Source: Nitrincola lacisaponensis
GTDB lineage: Bacteria > Pseudomonadota > Gammaproteobacteria > Pseudomonadales > Balneatricaceae
NCBI RefSeq assembly: GCF_000691225.1
Contig: NZ_JMSZ01000028.1
Span: forward strand, 1-64,000
Direction of reading: 5' to 3'
Length of the DNA stretch: 64,000 bases
Shown here in pieces: positions 18,500 to 28,434 of the stretch. The position numbers were made by a program, and so were the translations under genes. Every line of letters begins with the position of its first letter. Within the stretch, counting starts at the first letter, position 1. The notes beneath the pieces were generated by a model. The model had not been told where the DNA came from. It was given only the letters and a program-made list of their open reading frames with translations, and did not search any database.

Positions 18500-20605
18500 T
18501 TAGGCATTTCCACCTCCGACTGTCGCCACGATTGTTACGCGCTTGTTTTCCGGAATTTCCTGATAAGACAATACATGCACCTGGTGCTGACCATAACGAA
18601 CAAACCTTGCCATCAACGGCCTGATTGGCGCAGCGACCAATAGCACAGAGGGTTTCCCCGACATCTCTTGCTGCTGAGCTGCCTGACCCAGTGATGTCTG
18701 CAACCGCTCTGCCATGCCAGGCTCAAGCACCAGTGTTTCATCACTTGCTCCGCCCTGCTGCATGGAGTTCAGCAACATCTGCTCAAGAGCAGGCTCCAGT
18801 GTAATCACCGGCAACTCGGGATCAGACCCGTTAATACTCTGCACAATCAAGCGTGACAGTGCCACACGTACTGCAGCGGTCAACGACAAAGGATCCTGAG
18901 TACGATCGACCGCTTCTGCCAGTGCCTCTGCAATGGAACGAAAGTCTTTGAGCGACACCTGTTCCATCAGCAGATTCTGCAACACTTTCAACAACACACT
19001 GATCGACAGTTTTTTAGGTACCAGCTCTTCAACCAGCTTGGGTGATGTCTTGGTCAGCATATCCAGCAGTTGCTGCACTTCTTCATGCCCCAGCAAGGCA
19101 TGCGCATGGTTTTGCAAGATCTGGTTCAAGTGTGTCGCAACGACAGTACTGGCATCCACTACAGTATAACCCAGCGTCTGGGCATGCTCCTTCTGGCCTT
19201 TCTCAATCCACACCGCATCCAGACCAAAGGCGGGGTCCTTTACGGCAACCCCCTTAAGGGTCCCAAACACCTGACCTGGATTAATGGCCAGCTCGCGGTC
19301 CGGATATACATCTCCTTCACCACTAATCACCCCCATCAGGGTAATTCGATATGCACCTGGCATTAAGTCAAGATTGTCACGAATATGCACCGAAGGCACC
19401 AAAAATCCAAGGTCTTGCGATAGCTTTTTACGCACCCCTTTGATCCGACCCAGCAACTGTCCACCCTGCATCTTGTCAACCATGGGAATCAGACGGTATC
19501 CGACCTCGAGTCCTACCATATCAACCGGCATCACATCATCCCAGTCAAGATCGCGCCGCTCTTCAGGCTGATCCGACTCTGCAGGCTCATCCGGCTGGCC
19601 CTGCTGCTCTGCTGTCAGTTGCTGCTGCCGACGCAGGATCAGCCAGCCCGCGCCTGCAGCAGCACCAGCCAGTGAAAGAAATGCAAAATGCGGCATACCC
19701 GGGACAATACCCATCAGGAAAATGACACCCGCTGCAACAAACAATGCACGCGGTGAGCCAAACATCTGACTGAATACCTGACTGCCCATAGCTTCCGAAG
19801 AGTTGGCTCGCGTCACCATGACGGCAGCCGCTGTAGACAACAGCAGTGAAGGCAACTGCGCAACCAGTCCGTCACCAATGGTCAGCAACGAGTAGTTACG
19901 CATCGCCGTATCAAAATCCAGCCCATGCTGCAGCATCCCGATTCCCAGCCCACCCAACAGGTTAATCACCAGAATCAGAATGCCGGCGACGGCATCACCA
20001 CGGACAAACTTTGACGCACCATCCATGGCTCCATAGAAATCAGCTTCCTGAGTCACTTCCTGACGCCGGGCACGCGCTTCATCCTGGGAGATCAACCCGG
20101 CATTCACATCGGCATCAATGGCCATCTGTTTACCCGGCATGGCATCCAGCGTAAAGCGGGCACTGACTTCAGAAATACGCCCGGCGCCCTTGGTCACTAC
20201 GACAAAGTTGATAATGACCAGAATCATGAACACCACGATACCAACGACATAATTGCCGCCGACAACCACCTCACCAAATGCCTGGATTACCTGACCAGCC
20301 GCATCGCCGCCCTCATGGCCATTCAACAGCACAACACGGGTCGATGCGACATTCAACGCCAGACGCAGCAACGTTGCCGCAAGCAAAATCGTCGGAAATA
20401 CAGCAAAGTCCAGTGGACGCAAGGCATAGATACACACCAGCAACACCACAATAGACAAGGCTATATTGAAGGTAAAGAAAACGTCCAGCAGGAAGGTGGG
20501 CATCGGCAAGGTGACCATAGCCAGCACCACCAGCAACAGCAATGGAATCCCCAGATTCCCTCGACTGATACTTTTGGCACCCTGAAGTATGGCTGCTCTA
20601 TCCAC
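18500..20605 (-). CDS. flhA: Flagellar export gate protein FlhA
   Basis: Large subunit of the flagellar type III export gate. The N-terminal half has about eight membrane segments with the conserved cytoplasmic loop (ARFTLDAMPGKQMAIDADVN); the C-terminal half is the cytoplasmic substrate-docking domain. I chose GTG at 20605, giving MDRAAILQ and 701 aa, because GGTAGG precedes it closely; the TTG at 20620 has no ribosome binding site. A 137-bp gap separates it from flhB. Confidence 0.96.
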   Translation of the reverse strand: MDRAAILQGAKSISRGNLGIPLLLLVVLAMVTLPMPTFLLDVFFTFNIALSIVVLLVCIYALRPLDFAVFPTILLAATLLRLALNVASTRVVLLNGHEGGDAAGQVIQAFGEVVVGGNYVVGIVVFMILVIINFVVVTKGAGRISEVSARFTLDAMPGKQMAIDADVNAGLISQDEARARRQEVTQEADFYGAMDGASKFVRGDAVAGILILVINLLGGLGIGMLQHGLDFDTAMRNYSLLTIGDGLVAQLPSLLLSTAAAVMVTRANSSEAMGSQVFSQMFGSPRALFVAAGVIFLMGIVPGMPHFAFLSLAGAAAGAGWLILRRQQQLTAEQQGQPDEPAESDQPEERRDLDWDDVMPVDMVGLEVGYRLIPMVDKMQGGQLLGRIKGVRKKLSQDLGFLVPSVHIRDNLDLMPGAYRITLMGVISGEGDVYPDRELAINPGQVFGTLKGVAVKDPAFGLDAVWIEKGQKEHAQTLGYTVVDASTVVATHLNQILQNHAHALLGHEEVQQLLDMLTKTSPKLVEELVPKKLSISVLLKVLQNLLMEQVSLKDFRSIAEALAEAVDRTQDPLSLTAAVRVALSRLIVQSINGSDPELPVITLEPALEQMLLNSMQQGGASDETLVLEPGMAERLQTSLGQAAQQQEMSGKPSVLLVAAPIRPLMARFVRYGQHQVHVLSYQEIPENKRVTIVATVGGGNA

Positions 20606-20742
20606 GTCACCTACCGTCAAATAAACGTCAAAAAAATGCTGTATTGATCATCAAAATCAATAAATACCCGGACATTCTAGCGAATACGTCAAGTTAATGA
20701 CACCTCTTTATCCATAAGTATTTAAAGCAAGAATTGCGCCAG

Positions 20743-21879
20743 TTACTCATCCCGGCGAAGTGAATCTGGAATATCCAGCTCATGATCGGAAGGGGGACGC
20801 AAGGCTCCCCGCTGTGACTGCCCATCGCGCAGTTGAAAGACATAGGCCAACACCTGCGCCACTGCAGTATAGAGTCCGGAAGGCACCTCTTCATTTATCT
20901 CTGCTGCATAGTAAAGAGCTCGCGCCAGTGATGGTGCTTCAAGAATTTCCACCTGATACTCTTCAGCCACCTCACGGATTTTTAAGGCCATAAAATCAAC
21001 GCCTTTCGCCACAATAACGGGTGCATCGCTGCGACTCTGATCATAACGAATCGCTACCGCATAATGGGTCGGGTTGGTGATGACAACATCCGCCGTAGGC
21101 ACTTCTTTCATCATTTTACGCTGAGACATTTCATACTGCAGCTGACGAATTTTGCTCTTCACCTCAGGCTTACCTTCGGTGCTTTTCATTTCGTCCTTTA
21201 CTTCCTGAAGGGTCATTTTCAGCTTTTTGTTATAGTCGTACAGCTGAAAAGGCACATCGATCAACACAATAAAAATCATCGCAGCACTGATAACCAGAAA
21301 TGCCCAGGCGATAATCGTCAGGGCATGAAGTACGGCAGGATTAACCGCCTCCGCAGTCATGCCGAGCAGCTCCGGGCGCAGCAGATAAATAGCCAGAATT
21401 GCAACAGAACCCACTATCACCACTTTACCGATCGCCTTAAACAATTCCACCAGCGACTTTAATGAAAACATCCGCTTGATACCGGCAATAGGGTCGAGAC
21501 GACTGCCTTTGGGCTGCAACGATTCACCACTGAAGTTCCAGCCCCCCAATGCCGTGGCTGAAAAAATTGTCGCAAGCGTGACTAACAGAAAGAAGCCCCA
21601 CAGGCTGAGAAAGGCATCAAACAGCGATCGAAACAGGTGGTAGCCCATATAGGCCGGATCTATAATCTCGTCACGGCGCAAGTCAAAATTGAAGCTGAAC
21701 AGCCCTAACATGACTTCACCTATGGCACTGCCAAACAGCAATGCAGAGGCAGCCGATGCCATCAACAGCGCCAGCGTGGTCAGCTCTTTGGAGCGCGCGA
21801 TATCACCCTTTTTCCGCGCATCCTGGATACGCTTCTGGGTAGGTTCTTGTGATTTTTCCTGACCAGTATCTTCAGCCAT
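20743..21879 (-). CDS. flhB: Flagellar export switch protein FlhB
   Basis: Controls the switch from rod/hook to filament export. Four membrane segments in the first 210 residues are followed by a cytoplasmic domain with the autocleavage motif VVITNPTHYAVAIRYD (Asn-Pro-Thr-His, about residue 270). Length 378 aa. It follows fliR by 3 bp, so it ends the fliLMNOPQR-flhB operon. Confidence 0.97.
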   Translation of the reverse strand: MAEDTGQEKSQEPTQKRIQDARKKGDIARSKELTTLALLMASAASALLFGSAIGEVMLGLFSFNFDLRRDEIIDPAYMGYHLFRSLFDAFLSLWGFFLLVTLATIFSATALGGWNFSGESLQPKGSRLDPIAGIKRMFSLKSLVELFKAIGKVVIVGSVAILAIYLLRPELLGMTAEAVNPAVLHALTIIAWAFLVISAAMIFIVLIDVPFQLYDYNKKLKMTLQEVKDEMKSTEGKPEVKSKIRQLQYEMSQRKMMKEVPTADVVITNPTHYAVAIRYDQSRSDAPVIVAKGVDFMALKIREVAEEYQVEILEAPSLARALYYAAEINEEVPSGLYTAVAQVLAYVFQLRDGQSQRGALRPPSDHELDIPDSLRRDE

Positions 21880-21882
21880 GAC

Positions 21883-22665
21883 TCACCCGCTCAGTGGAGG
21901 CAGCAAACCTTCAACAAAACCCAGCACATAATGAGACATACGCACATAATGATCGTAAAAAATGGGCAGATTGATCCAATGCATAATCAATCCCATTAAC
22001 ATCGTAAATGGAAAACCGATCGCAAAGATATTCAACTGCGGTGCAGCCTTGGTCATAATACCGAATGACAGGTTAATAATCAGAAGCGCTGTAATTGCAG
22101 GAAGCGCCATCAGCAGCGCCGCTGAAAACAACCAACTCACTGACAGCACAACCCGGATAAACACATCAGTGCCCAAACCAATCATACCTATCGGCAATAC
22201 ATGAAAGCTCTGCGCCAGAATCTCCATCATCACCAGATGACCATTCATTGCCAAAAACAGCAGCATCGCCATCATCGAGTAAAATTGCGCGACCACTACA
22301 ATCTGCACACCGGTACTGGGATCAGTCATGGATGCAAACCCCAGACCCGACTGCATCGCAATCATCTGGGCACCGGCGATAAAGCTTTGAAACAGAAACT
22401 GTAAAGCAAATCCCAGCAAGGTACCGATCATGATCTGATTCAGAATGACCAGCCAGGTACTCAAAGACAAGCCTTCAAATACCGGCATTTCAGGTAATAC
22501 GGGCAGCAGCAGCAAGGTAAAAGCCAGCGCAAGGCTCAGGCGGACACGCATAGGCACCATCTGCGTACCTATAATCGGGACCGCCATAAAAAACGCCCCT
22601 ATCCGAAAAAAGGGCAACAGGAAGGCACCTACCCAGTACTCAAGATCGGCGAGCGAGACAAACAC
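21883..22665 (-). CDS. fliR: Flagellar export gate protein FliR
   Basis: Integral membrane protein of the export gate core (FliPQR). The 260 residues are hydrophobic throughout, with about six helices and the conserved QLNIFAIGFP segment. It starts at GTG 4 bp after the fliQ stop. Confidence 0.96.
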   Translation of the reverse strand: MFVSLADLEYWVGAFLLPFFRIGAFFMAVPIIGTQMVPMRVRLSLALAFTLLLLPVLPEMPVFEGLSLSTWLVILNQIMIGTLLGFALQFLFQSFIAGAQMIAMQSGLGFASMTDPSTGVQIVVVAQFYSMMAMLLFLAMNGHLVMMEILAQSFHVLPIGMIGLGTDVFIRVVLSVSWLFSAALLMALPAITALLIINLSFGIMTKAAPQLNIFAIGFPFTMLMGLIMHWINLPIFYDHYVRMSHYVLGFVEGLLPPLSG

Positions 22666-22669
22666 CGGC

Positions 22670-22942
22670 TCAACCTATCATCAGGGGAATGTTCATAAAC
22701 AGAAAGTTAAACAAATCTAGGATCTGCATCACAATCCAGGGACCACTATACATAAGCGCCAATAAGCTGACGATTAAGCGTGGTAAAAAACTCAGTGTTT
22801 GCTCATTGATCTGGGTGGCTGCCTGAAATACGGAAATCATCAATCCGACAATCAAGGCAGGCCCGACAATAATGGTGACGAACTTGATAATCAGCCAAAA
22901 AGCACCGCCATACAGATCCAGTACCGTTTCAGTCAGCGCCAT
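22670..22942 (-). CDS. fliQ: Flagellar export gate protein FliQ
   Basis: Small export gate subunit of 90 aa with two membrane helices and the conserved GLMISVFQAATQINEQTLSF turn. It lies 14 bp after fliP and 4 bp before fliR. Confidence 0.96.
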   Translation of the reverse strand: MALTETVLDLYGGAFWLIIKFVTIIVGPALIVGLMISVFQAATQINEQTLSFLPRLIVSLLALMYSGPWIVMQILDLFNFLFMNIPLMIG

Positions 22943-22956
22943 CGTAATCCCCCTGA

Positions 22957-23694
22957 CTAGATTCCAAAACTCGCGGCCAGCGTTCCTACCACCATCGCCC
23001 AGCCATCAGCCAGAACAAACAACATGATTTTAAAGGGCAGAGAGACAATCACTGGTGACAACATCATCATACCCATCGCCATGAGTACACTGGCTACCAC
23101 CAAGTCTATCACCAGGAAGGGAATAAACAGCATGAAGCCTATCTGAAAAGCAGTTTTCAGCTCACTGACAACAAAGGCAGGGACAAGCACCCGAAAGGGA
23201 ACATCCGCTTCAGTTTCAACCCGAGGTGTATCTGAAATACGCATAAACAGGTCGAGATCACTTTCACGTGTATTACGAATCATGAACTGATGAAAAGGCC
23301 TGGAGGCCGCCTCAAGCGCTTCCAGGCTGGTCATTTCCTCAGCCATATAGGGCTGAAGGGCTGACTCATTCACCTGATCGAAGACTGGTGCCATAATAAA
23401 AAAGGTCAGAAACAGTGCCAAACCGACCATGACCTGATTCGACGGTGTCTGCTGCAAACCCAGAGCCTGACGCAAGATCGCAAATACGATGATAATTCGA
23501 GTAAAGGACGTCATCATCATCAACATTGCTGGCAAGAATGTCAGCAATGTCATTAACGCAAGAATCTGCAGAGTGATCGAGTACTCGGTATTTCCGGCGT
23601 CATCCACTGTCAGACTTACAGCGGGAATCCCCACGTCAGCGTATGCCACGCCAGGTAAAAACAACAGCAATAGCAGCGCACTATAACGCATCAT
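22957..23694 (-). CDS. fliP: Flagellar export gate protein FliP
   Basis: Pore-forming export gate subunit made as a precursor with a signal peptide ([19 protein letters not shown]). The mature part contains [20 protein letters not shown] and [18 protein letters not shown], typical of FliP. I start at ATG 23694, with GGA 6 nt upstream and a 14-nt overlap with fliO, giving 245 aa. The longer in-frame extension upstream lies inside fliO and has no family resemblance. Confidence 0.96.
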   Translation of the reverse strand: MMRYSALLLLLFLPGVAYADVGIPAVSLTVDDAGNTEYSITLQILALMTLLTFLPAMLMMMTSFTRIIIVFAILRQALGLQQTPSNQVMVGLALFLTFFIMAPVFDQVNESALQPYMAEEMTSLEALEAASRPFHQFMIRNTRESDLDLFMRISDTPRVETEADVPFRVLVPAFVVSELKTAFQIGFMLFIPFLVIDLVVASVLMAMGMMMLSPVIVSLPFKIMLFVLADGWAMVVGTLAASFGI

Positions 23695-24115
23695 TGTTAT
23701 TCCGCTTGTGTAAATACTGACCCAGCGTACGTGAAAAGGCGGTCTCTGCCGGCGCTTCCGGCTGTATGACAGGCTGCTCAAAGCTTTTTAGCAAAGTGAC
23801 TTGCCCCTGTGCCACACCCAGCAGTACCTGCTGCTCCCCTACCTGTACCAGCACGGCACGCTCACGCTGACCTAACGACAACGCCGCTATCACTTTGAGC
23901 TTGCGATGCTGCCCGGGGATCAAGGTAACACGACGCAGCAGCCAGGCAATCAGAAAAATAGTGCCGAGCACCAGACCCAGACCCAGCAAAAGCTGTAGCA
24001 CTGACTCCAGACTCAGCGGATCAGCACTGCGGTAAGCGGATACAGATACCCGACGCTCCTCACCCCAGGCAGCAGAGCTGAACAAACACAATAGCAGCAG
24101 GCCACGGTAGATCAC
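23681..24115 (-). CDS. fliO: Flagellar biogenesis protein FliO
   Basis: Small membrane protein that helps assemble FliP. The 144 residues have a signal-like N-terminus ending near AAWGEE, a membrane segment (about 40-60) and the conserved region [22 protein letters not shown]. It starts at GTG, overlapping the fliN stop by one base. Confidence 0.92.
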   Translation of the reverse strand: MIYRGLLLLCLFSSAAWGEERRVSVSAYRSADPLSLESVLQLLLGLGLVLGTIFLIAWLLRRVTLIPGQHRKLKVIAALSLGQRERAVLVQVGEQQVLLGVAQGQVTLLKSFEQPVIQPEAPAETAFSRTLGQYLHKRNNNDAL

Positions 24116-24540
24116 TATTTAAGTCGCCAAATACGTTCCTGTGGACTGATTACGTCGGTTAAGCGAATGCCGTAATGGTCATTAACCACCACCACTTCAC
24201 CATGCGCAATCAGCGTACCATTCACTTTGACATCCAAAGGTTCACCTGCAACCCGGCTCAGCTCCAGAACAGAGCCCTGGCTCAACTGCAACAGATTACG
24301 AATGGCAATCTCGGTGCCACCGACCTCAACGGTCAGCTTCACTGGAATATCCAGAATAACGTCCAGCTTTGGATCACTGACCGGTGTAGAGTCATCTTCC
24401 AGCTCAGACAGTTCAACCGTTTTGGCAGCAGCGCCTACAGAAAGGTTCTCTGCCTCGGCGCTGCTGACCTGTTCTTCCATGGCGGCAGCCCATTCATCAG
24501 CCAAGGCTTGCTGGTCTACATTGTTATCGTCTTCACTCAC
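24115..24540 (-). CDS. fliN: Flagellar motor switch protein FliN
   Basis: C-ring protein and export dock. The 141 residues have an acidic N-terminal region and a C-terminal SpoA domain (DIPVKLTVEVGGTEIAIRNL, then GEVVVVNDHYGIRLTDVIS). It starts at GTG 24 bp after fliM. Confidence 0.97.
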   Translation of the reverse strand: MSEDDNNVDQQALADEWAAAMEEQVSSAEAENLSVGAAAKTVELSELEDDSTPVSDPKLDVILDIPVKLTVEVGGTEIAIRNLLQLSQGSVLELSRVAGEPLDVKVNGTLIAHGEVVVVNDHYGIRLTDVISPQERIWRLK

Positions 24541-24564
24541 AAACGCTATCTCCAGACCATCACA

Positions 24565-25548
24565 TCAGTCATGATCATGCTGAATAGTTTCGACAATTTT
24601 TACTGCAAGATTACCACGCGATGCACCGAGTTGGCAGGTATACATTGGCAAACCATTGGCGCTCAGCGTCAAGTGCTCGTCAATATCTACCGGGATCACA
24701 TCACCTTTTTCCAACGCCACCACATCACGTAATGTCATCTCTCGTTCGGCAACCAGCAGGTCCAGGTTCAAACGGGCACTGACAATATCCTTACGCAGAG
24801 AGTTCAGCCAGCGCTCATCAGTTTCATGTTCGCTGTTTTGATAAGAGGAGGTCAACTGATCACGAATCGGCTCAACCATGGCGTAAGGCAGGGTGACGTG
24901 GAAATCGCCATTCCCCCCCTCCAGATCAACCTGGAAGGTACTGACAATCACCACTTCACTCGGCCCGACAACATTTGCCATAGCAGGGTTGAGTTCATGC
25001 GAAACCTGCTCAAAAGACAGATCAGCGACAGGCTTCCAGGCATCCTTCAGGTCGCGAAACAGCTCACTCACTGTTTTGTGCACCAGCCGGGTTTCAGTTG
25101 GCGTGAAGTCACGCCCTTCAATTTTGGCATGGCGGCCATCACCACCAAAATACTGGTCCACCAGTTTGAACACCAGCTTGGCATCAATAATCAGCAAGCC
25201 TGTACCGCGCCAGGGATGTACTTTCATCAGCGACATACTGGTGGGTACATAGAGAGTATGGATGTAGTCTCCATACTTCATCACCTGTACCCCGCCCACA
25301 GTAACATCAGCCGTACGACGCAACAGGTTAAACAGCGTTACACGCGCCAGTCGGGCAAAGCGCTCATTAACCATCTCCAGAGTCGGCATTCGGCCACGGA
25401 CAATACGCTCCTGACTGGCCAAATCATAAGGACGCACACCACTGCCATCATCCTCATCTGCATCGTCAGTAGTGTCCACATCGCCGTCATCGACACCATG
25501 CAACAAAGCATCGATTTCATCTTGCGACAGTAGATCTTTGACCGACAT
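24565..25548 (-). CDS. fliM: Flagellar motor switch protein FliM
   Basis: C-ring protein that binds CheY-P. The N-terminal LSQDEIDALL peptide is the CheY-binding site, followed by a CheC-like middle domain and a C-terminal SpoA domain with LEKGDVIPVDI. Length 327 aa. Confidence 0.98.
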   Translation of the reverse strand: MSVKDLLSQDEIDALLHGVDDGDVDTTDDADEDDGSGVRPYDLASQERIVRGRMPTLEMVNERFARLARVTLFNLLRRTADVTVGGVQVMKYGDYIHTLYVPTSMSLMKVHPWRGTGLLIIDAKLVFKLVDQYFGGDGRHAKIEGRDFTPTETRLVHKTVSELFRDLKDAWKPVADLSFEQVSHELNPAMANVVGPSEVVIVSTFQVDLEGGNGDFHVTLPYAMVEPIRDQLTSSYQNSEHETDERWLNSLRKDIVSARLNLDLLVAEREMTLRDVVALEKGDVIPVDIDEHLTLSANGLPMYTCQLGASRGNLAVKIVETIQHDHD

Positions 25549-25561
25549 ACTCAGCGCTCCT

Positions 25562-26077
25562 TCACTGCATTACAAAATTGGTAAACAGTACAATTTCGAC
25601 ACCTGGCTCACCACCTCTGTCCTGGATCAATCGATTAACCAATTCGGTGGCATCCCGCTGCAAGGTCCTGATGCCATCGACACTGCGTAATGCTCTGGGA
25701 TCGGCTGTGGTAAACAGTGTATTCAGGCGCGCCACGATCAGTGGCATATGCTGGTTCAACACCGCCTCAACTGCTGGATCACGGGTTTTAGCCTCGGCAT
25801 AAATTTGCATAAAGTGACGGTTGCCATCCGGATTCTCCAGAGAGGCAACAAACATGGGACGCCCTTCAAGGGTACGAATCTTGACGTAGATCGCTTCCCT
25901 CTGGACAGGTGCAGATGAGCGGGCCGACTCGTCATCTCCGCCCGAGAGAAAAAAGAATGCAGCACCGCCACCAATCAGAAGCACCAGGAGTACAGCTGCT
26001 GCAATGATGATCAGCTTTTTCTTACCGCCCTTGGGTGCCGCTTCACCACCCTCACTACGAGCATCTTCTTCAGCCAT
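25562..26077 (-). CDS. fliL: Flagellar basal body protein FliL
   Basis: Single-pass inner-membrane protein around the stator and MS ring. A short Lys/Gly-rich N-terminus is followed by one membrane helix (about 22-42) and a periplasmic domain ending in FTNFVMQ. I start at ATG 26077 because AAGGGG lies 6 nt upstream (171 aa); a start at 26101 would precede that site. Confidence 0.95.
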   Translation of the reverse strand: MAEEDARSEGGEAAPKGGKKKLIIIAAAVLLVLLIGGGAAFFFLSGGDDESARSSAPVQREAIYVKIRTLEGRPMFVASLENPDGNRHFMQIYAEAKTRDPAVEAVLNQHMPLIVARLNTLFTTADPRALRSVDGIRTLQRDATELVNRLIQDRGGEPGVEIVLFTNFVMQ

Positions 26078-26117
26078 GCATCGCCCCTTTTTAGCCGTCA
26101 CATTTGAATGATGGCTA

Positions 26118-26126
26118 AATATACCA
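26118..26126 (-). promoter_or_regulatory. Extended -10 promoter candidate for fliLMNOPQR-flhB
   Basis: The minus strand reads TGG-TATATT, an extended -10, in the 76-bp gap between fliK and fliL. The -35 region is weak. Transcription would start near 26111, about 34 bp before the fliL start. Confidence 0.35.
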
Positions 26127-26153
26127 CAGCGTGCTCAGGACAGGGGAACAGCT

Positions 26154-27878
26154 TCATGCATAATAATCAATGATTCCGACTTTCCGCAGCACCTGACGGC
26201 TGGCAGGCAATTCACCAAACTCTTCACGTGCTGAAGCGGCACCTGTACCGCGCTCATCGCGCTGGGTCCTGTCGGAATGTTCCTGTGCAGACTGATCAGA
26301 GACCGACGCATCTGCCAGATTCATTCCCTGCTCATTAAACATCTCACGCAACCTCGGCAGACTCTGCTCCAGCACTTCACGTACGGCAGCATTCGGGGCG
26401 TTAAATGACAGAGATACCTGATCATTTCCATGTATCTGTACCCGAATGCGTAATGAGCCCAGCTCTGGAGGGTCTAGACGTACCTCGGCAATGCGCGGCC
26501 CCTGCTGTGCCATCATCACAGCCCGCTCACCCAGTGCACGGCTCCAGGCTGGATTCAGCATTTTCTGCATTAATGCATCCTGAGAATTGTGCGCTTGTGC
26601 AACCGCCGTCGCACTGTTGGGTGCAGGCGTTTGCACGCGAGCTGTTTCAGACAGGTTCTGTGTTACCGTTGCTTCCTGACGGCGATTCAGCTCAGCAGCA
26701 GGCTCATCTATCGTAGCGCCCCGCGAGGTTACTGAAGCTGCATTCCCAGGGCTGCTTTCCACAGCAACGCGGCGGGCATCTGGCAGGGGCTCTGCCGATA
26801 CTCGCTCAGAGCCCGGCTCTTTTGCGGCCGGCGGTATATATGCATTGCGCTCAGTTGTACGCTCCGCAGATCGCTCCTCTCTCATGCCATCACGGGATTC
26901 ACGTACAGGCGGTAACACATCAACTGATCTCTCAGCACCACGAGCTGGCGTGCTTTCTGCCGAGATCCCCTGCTCCGGCAATTGCACCTCCTCTGAAGCC
27001 TCTCCAGCAACAACATCATTTCGAACGCTGACTGGCACCGCATCAGCATCTTCAGGTGCCTGGTTTAACGCTGAAGGTGCGGAGTTCTGCAATTCAGCAT
27101 CCGCTGTTTCGGAAAACGCTTGCTGAGCCGGAATAAACGGAGACGTATCATCAGCTGAAGTGGCAGTAACTCTTGCCGCTTGCTTTTCAATTGCAGCCTG
27201 ATGGGCCCGTGCAGCTTCTAACTCAATCCAGAGTTGGCGTACGTAAAGTTCACGCTCAGCCTGCCGGGTGTTATCTTCCTGACTTTCTGCATCCAGAGGC
27301 ACCTTGCGTTCCAGATAGTCAACCAGAAGCTTTTCAAGAGAGAGATCAACCGACTGCTTTTCATCAGTCGCTGGACGGGCTGTATCAGTATCAACAGGGC
27401 GCGCTTCAGGCGTTGAATACAGCCACTGTATAAAAGCACGCAACTCATCATCACTCGGTATTTGAGGCGCTGAATCTGCTGTTTCCACACCACTCTCTGC
27501 CGAACTTGAAGGCAACAAACTCTGCAGAGTCTGACGCAACAGATCCAGAGCATTCTCCAGGCGTTCCACCGAATCGCCTTCGGACTGCAACAGAAGACGC
27601 TCCAGCTGCTTCAGCACCTGTTCTGGCTCAAGAGACGGCAAATCACTGCCGCCCAACCCTGACAAATCGACATCGGCTTGCCGCTGAGATGTTGAAACAG
27701 GTGTCTGCGGCATCGATGTTTCAGGCATTCGGGTCATGCCTGTCCACAGCGCATGAAAATCACCTGATGAAGACGGTACCGGGTGTATTCCTGCAGGCGC
27801 AAGGCCATGACCCGCAGCACCGGGGGCCAGGGACAGCAAACCGCCCAATAACTGGATTGTAGAAGTTGGGGAGGACAT
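26154..27878 (-). CDS. fliK: Flagellar hook-length control protein FliK
   Basis: Secreted ruler that sets hook length and triggers the export switch in FlhB. The 574 residues are mostly disordered (rich in Ala, Ser, Glu, Pro) with a folded C-terminal domain containing AEVRLDPPELGSLRIRVQI, the FliK signature. It is separated from fliJ by 109 bp. The long disordered part varies much between species. Confidence 0.93.
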   Translation of the reverse strand: MSSPTSTIQLLGGLLSLAPGAAGHGLAPAGIHPVPSSSGDFHALWTGMTRMPETSMPQTPVSTSQRQADVDLSGLGGSDLPSLEPEQVLKQLERLLLQSEGDSVERLENALDLLRQTLQSLLPSSSAESGVETADSAPQIPSDDELRAFIQWLYSTPEARPVDTDTARPATDEKQSVDLSLEKLLVDYLERKVPLDAESQEDNTRQAERELYVRQLWIELEAARAHQAAIEKQAARVTATSADDTSPFIPAQQAFSETADAELQNSAPSALNQAPEDADAVPVSVRNDVVAGEASEEVQLPEQGISAESTPARGAERSVDVLPPVRESRDGMREERSAERTTERNAYIPPAAKEPGSERVSAEPLPDARRVAVESSPGNAASVTSRGATIDEPAAELNRRQEATVTQNLSETARVQTPAPNSATAVAQAHNSQDALMQKMLNPAWSRALGERAVMMAQQGPRIAEVRLDPPELGSLRIRVQIHGNDQVSLSFNAPNAAVREVLEQSLPRLREMFNEQGMNLADASVSDQSAQEHSDRTQRDERGTGAASAREEFGELPASRQVLRKVGIIDYYA

Positions 27879-27987
27879 ACTCAGCTCCTGAAGTCAAAGT
27901 CCAAACAACGCTCAGCTCACTCTCAGCCAACGCTACTTCAAGAATGCAATTATCGCGCCAGTTTGATAGCAGCCGACCCCGGCCAAG

Positions 27988-28434
27988 TTACAGACCCGAA
28001 CCTCTGAAACGCTGTGAGCGCTCATCGATTTGCTGCTGTTCACGCTTATCCTGTGCCAACTGCTCTCCCTGACGTACTTTCTCGGTTAACTTCTCGATTC
28101 CCTTGAAGCGTGCGTAAACACTTTGCCAGTATTGCGTCACCTGCTCCAGTTGCTGACGCGCGACTCGAATTGTTTCCTGCTGTTGACGCAGTGCTTGCTC
28201 CAGACGACCAATAAATGCCTGATGCTGCCGTAAACGATCGGTTGTCATCCCCTGCTGTCCGGCTTGGGTAAACTGCTGCTGATACTCGAGCATATAGTTT
28301 TGCAACTGCACCTGCTGCGTTTCAGCTTGCTGCAGGCGCTGACGACTTTCGGCAAGATACCGGTCCGCTGCATCACGCTGCTTTTGTGCCAACCCCAGTA
28401 CCACCTCCAAACGCTTTGATCGACGAACACTCAT
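27988..28434 (-). CDS. fliJ: Flagellar export chaperone-escort FliJ
   Basis: Coiled-coil protein that inserts into the FliI ring. The 148 residues are almost wholly helical and Gln-rich (for example [19 protein letters not shown]). The start overlaps the fliI stop by four bases (ATGA), showing translational coupling. Confidence 0.92.
   Translation of the reverse strand: MSVRRSKRLEVVLGLAQKQRDAADRYLAESRQRLQQAETQQVQLQNYMLEYQQQFTQAGQQGMTTDRLRQHQAFIGRLEQALRQQQETIRVARQQLEQVTQYWQSVYARFKGIEKLTEKVRQGEQLAQDKREQQQIDERSQRFRGSGL

Noticed and set aside
23695-23781. N-terminal extension of FliP starting at 23781
   Set aside because: The extra 29 residues lie inside fliO, are unlike any FliP, and would precede the real signal peptide.
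27910-27990. Possible sigma-28 promoter (GCGCGATAA) before fliK
   Set aside because: The -10 is only close to GCCGATAA and no TAAA-type -35 exists at the right distance.
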